This document shows positions 61,381 through 64,000 of a DNA stretch of 64,000 nt, one piece after another. This DNA comes from Paragonimus westermani. Its lineage: Eukaryota > Platyhelminthes > Trematoda > Plagiorchiida > Troglotrematidae. The translations under genes were made by a program, and so were the position numbers. Every line of letters starts with the position of its first letter. The first letter of the stretch is position 1. The notes beneath the pieces are model-generated. The model saw nothing but the letters and a program-made list of their open reading frames with translations, had not been told where the DNA came from and made no database searches. The stretch lies in assembly GCA_008508345.1 (NCBI GenBank), contig QNGE01000274.1, positions 90,802 through 154,801 on the forward strand. The letters are read 5' to 3'.

Positions 61381-64000
61381 AGTTTATTCGTAATATGTTT
61401 GTATAGGCAGTTCTATCGCTTAGTCATTGATCCGTTAACGTGGGTTTTCTTCATCGATACATAAATTTAGTGGTATGGTAAGTAAATACTGTAACAGAAG
61501 AACGATTAAGAAGAAACAGTTTGATACACAACATGAGCAAGCGTACCAACCCATGATGTCTTCACCTTCATTGACAATGGGTTATTATTTTTGCAATGAT
61601 GAGTCACAATTCCACCTGCGACAGCTCAATACATTAGCAAGTATGTGAATCGGTGGTTCGCAAGTGGTGTGCACATTCCAACAAACCGCCAAAGGTTTAC
61701 TCTAGGTAATGCTCACTTCCTGATCACCTGAAAACAGCACATTTGTATCCCATGCTCGTATCGAGGCTGACTGGAACCAAAGAAATTTGCTGCGAACATT
61801 TTTGTTCGTTATACCACGATAACAATCTCCCTTTTATAGCCGAAACCATACATGGATTTCCAAGTTAACTCACACTAAAGACTGCTTACATGAACCTGCT
61901 CGAGCACCTGATCTTTATTACGCAATTTACTTTTTCACATTCAGATAGACTTTCAAAAACTCCTAAACTACGTAAATTTGAACATTCGATGTCACTGTTT
62001 TCAAAGTAACGTCATCTTTTCCCTATTTTGGCTGTATGCTTGTGATGACTGGATGATCTAAAGATGTGGCAGCAGTGGGGATTAAGGTTGTCAATGGCTG
62101 AATAACACTCAACCGTGATCGCGCTGGGTCAGGTTTTGGCTAACGCTAAGGATATTTGCAAATCAGTATCAGGAGGTGTGATTTGTTAGTTGGTTTCAGG
62201 TAGCGTTTTAAATCAAGGTTCCTGATTGAGATTACTTGGTATACAGGAAAACAAAAATGAAGGTACCGCACACTATAGACAAATAGCCAGGGATTCTTTA
62301 CCACCCAATCACATGTTGTTGCTGAGACATTGCTTTATGAGTGGCAGGATGCCTTTGTCAGAAATAATTCGCAATAACCTTTTCAAGTGGTTTTGAGGGG
62401 GTTGAAAAAAGCCAGGTTCCTTTGATAATTTCTCCCACTTGAGGAACACTGACCATTAACTGAAGTCGTACGAACCATTCCGATTAATATATGAGTTTCC
62501 TCAAGTCCACTGCAAATATGTCGTGCTGAGACTGGTAATAATGTCATTTAACTCTGAAACTCATAAGTGTGTGCATTAAAGCACCTCATAGAGACACTAA
62601 CTCTCCTGCTCAATTTTCATCAAACCACCTGAAAATCAAGCTCCGCAAGAACAGCCTGACATCGACGAGCACGTGTCTTAAGACAGACGCGTGCGACGCT
62701 CAGATATTCGCTAACACACCCACTCTTCTCAAGCAGAAGTTGACCGATCATTATCCATAAATTGTAATCACGCTTTTGACTTGCTTTCGTGTTATGGATA
62801 ATGTGAACATAATTGTTGTGGTTGTGAAATCCCGATGGGTGTGGTTTACAGAAAGAAGCTGTAGGTACAACTAATTTTTTAGTGCATGCTAAGACTAGCT
62901 TCAGTTTTCACTAGTAAACTGAGCCGTAATCTGAAAGTCCTAAACCGTAAAATCTTACTGTTGATAACTTAGCGCCTAATATGATAGACTCTACTCACTA
63001 GACAGAAACACTGTTTTGCTGGTTGTGGGGACAGCCTTTAGATCGCACTGGTTAACCTACTGCAAGGAGAAAATGCAAACCTTAAAAACCTGTACCATAA
63101 ATATCAAACTGCAGCGCTGTGTGAAATTAACTAAAACATTAATTCTGCTTCATGTTGTCGTTGTACAATGTGTTCTGAGTTGTATGTTTCCGCGCAGATT
63201 ATTTTTGTGTTAACTGTTTTCTATACTGTCAACTGGGCACTTGGTCGGTTCTGGAACTAACTTAATAATAATGTAATGGTGAGCACTGATTCCACCGTTC
63301 ACTGATAGACCTCAGCTTCTTAAGCGTTTAAGTGCTGATCGTCAGGTAAAGTCGTCTCAGACTACGTTGGTCCATCCGTTTACCATGCTGTGATAAATAT
63401 AGTTCAGCTGGCCGCAAATATACATATCATATATAGCGCATTCAAAACAACACTGAGAAATGTTACTGGCAGCTGAGTAGGGCTAATTTCCAAGTTGACA
63501 CGCCACGATGTAACATGCATAGACACGAGAACTGAGAATCCTCAGGCCACCTCACTCCACACAGGATCAGTTACCGGCCTGTGGACATGTGACTATTATT
63601 CGACCAAAAATGCGACTGAGCTACCGCGGACACAAACGATATTGGGCTTCTGTGTTTTGCCCTTATAAATGGTGTTAGCAATTGAAGTTCTCGGTCGCAG
63701 TTCCTACAAAGGCTCACTGCGGTGATCATGAAATCCAGATTCAGAAATAATCGCATATGAAGGGGAATGCTCCGGTTTAGTCTAACTTCTGCTGTTGAAC
63801 AAGAGTATATTACACAGACTAAAAGGTAGCTCGGTGAAAATAGACAAAACTAACCAACACGACATTCAAAAGAATCAAGATATACATAGCGGACGTCTTT
63901 GTCAAACAAGTGTTAAAACGCCGAACACATTTGAATGTCATGTTGACTGAGGTCATTGAAAAGCTATAACAACTTGAGAGCTAATGCGAACAAGGTGCAT

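Larger units (their letters stand above)
59101..64000. other. Gene-poor end of the window
   Basis: No gene family is recognised. A 127-codon open frame at 60789-61172 (+) has no known motif. A weak tRNA-B-box-like site (minus strand, near 59660) and the hairpin at 61.3 kb are the only notable items. Confidence 0.45.

Noticed and set aside
61560..61960. DESQFHL and PARAPDL segments resembling mariner/Tc1 transposase motifs
   Set aside because: They lie in broken frames, the spacing is wrong for the family, and no terminal inverted repeat or TA duplication is found.

Overview
The window looks like a gene-poor stretch of a large, repeat-rich invertebrate nuclear genome, most probably a digenean fluke (trematode). 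The reasons are AT-rich composition, a single gene with a roughly 19 kb intron, several decayed Penelope-like retroelements (PLEs), a non-LTR reverse transcriptase of a type common in flukes, and a short tRNA-headed repeat carrying a hammerhead-ribozyme fold like the schistosome SINE-like elements. The organism call is an inference; no ribosomal or mitochondrial marker is present.

1-22.66 kb: the 3' part of a class A (rhodopsin-type) G-protein-coupled receptor on the + strand. One exon (1908-2432) carries the DRY end of TM3 through TM6. The last exon (21711-22376) carries the end of TM6, TM7, helix 8 and a basic/serine-rich tail, followed by an AATAAA signal. TM1, TM2 and most of TM3 must lie upstream. 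The 19,278-bp phase-0 intron holds a 301-bp gap-free inverted repeat (2729-3029 / 3642-3942) with no mismatch found by eye, a LINE reverse-transcriptase relic interrupted by a 391-bp assembly gap (12766-13156), and a frameshifted PLE reverse transcriptase (about 16990-17530).

22.7-54.4 kb: mostly noncoding. At 24.3-26.9 kb there is a cluster of retroelement debris: a doubtful PLE linker, a tRNA-derived SINE with an almost complete type I hammerhead, and a GIY-YIG endonuclease relic. Degenerate relatives of the ribozyme segment recur at 41.3, 49.35 and 50.6 kb. A CpG-dense block lies at 45.06-45.33 kb. A candidate minus-strand secreted or membrane protein gene with a signal-peptide first exon lies at 46.4-47.07 kb. 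It is predicted from splice signals only.

54.49-56.74 kb: a PLE locus in which two copies, both 5'-truncated, lie head to head. The left copy (minus strand) keeps most of the reverse transcriptase and the GIY-YIG endonuclease but has two in-frame stops. The right copy (plus strand) keeps only the last 73 codons and the 3' untranslated region. Together they form 550/549-bp nearly identical inverted arms. A second, older PLE relic of a different lineage lies at 58.3-59.1 kb on the + strand. The rest, to 64 kb, has no recognisable gene; an 82-nt hairpin at 61.3 kb stands out.

There is no operon-like co-operation to describe. The biology is one neuropeptide-type receptor gene embedded in retroelement remains, with two sources of long double-stranded RNA potential and one ribozyme-bearing repeat family.
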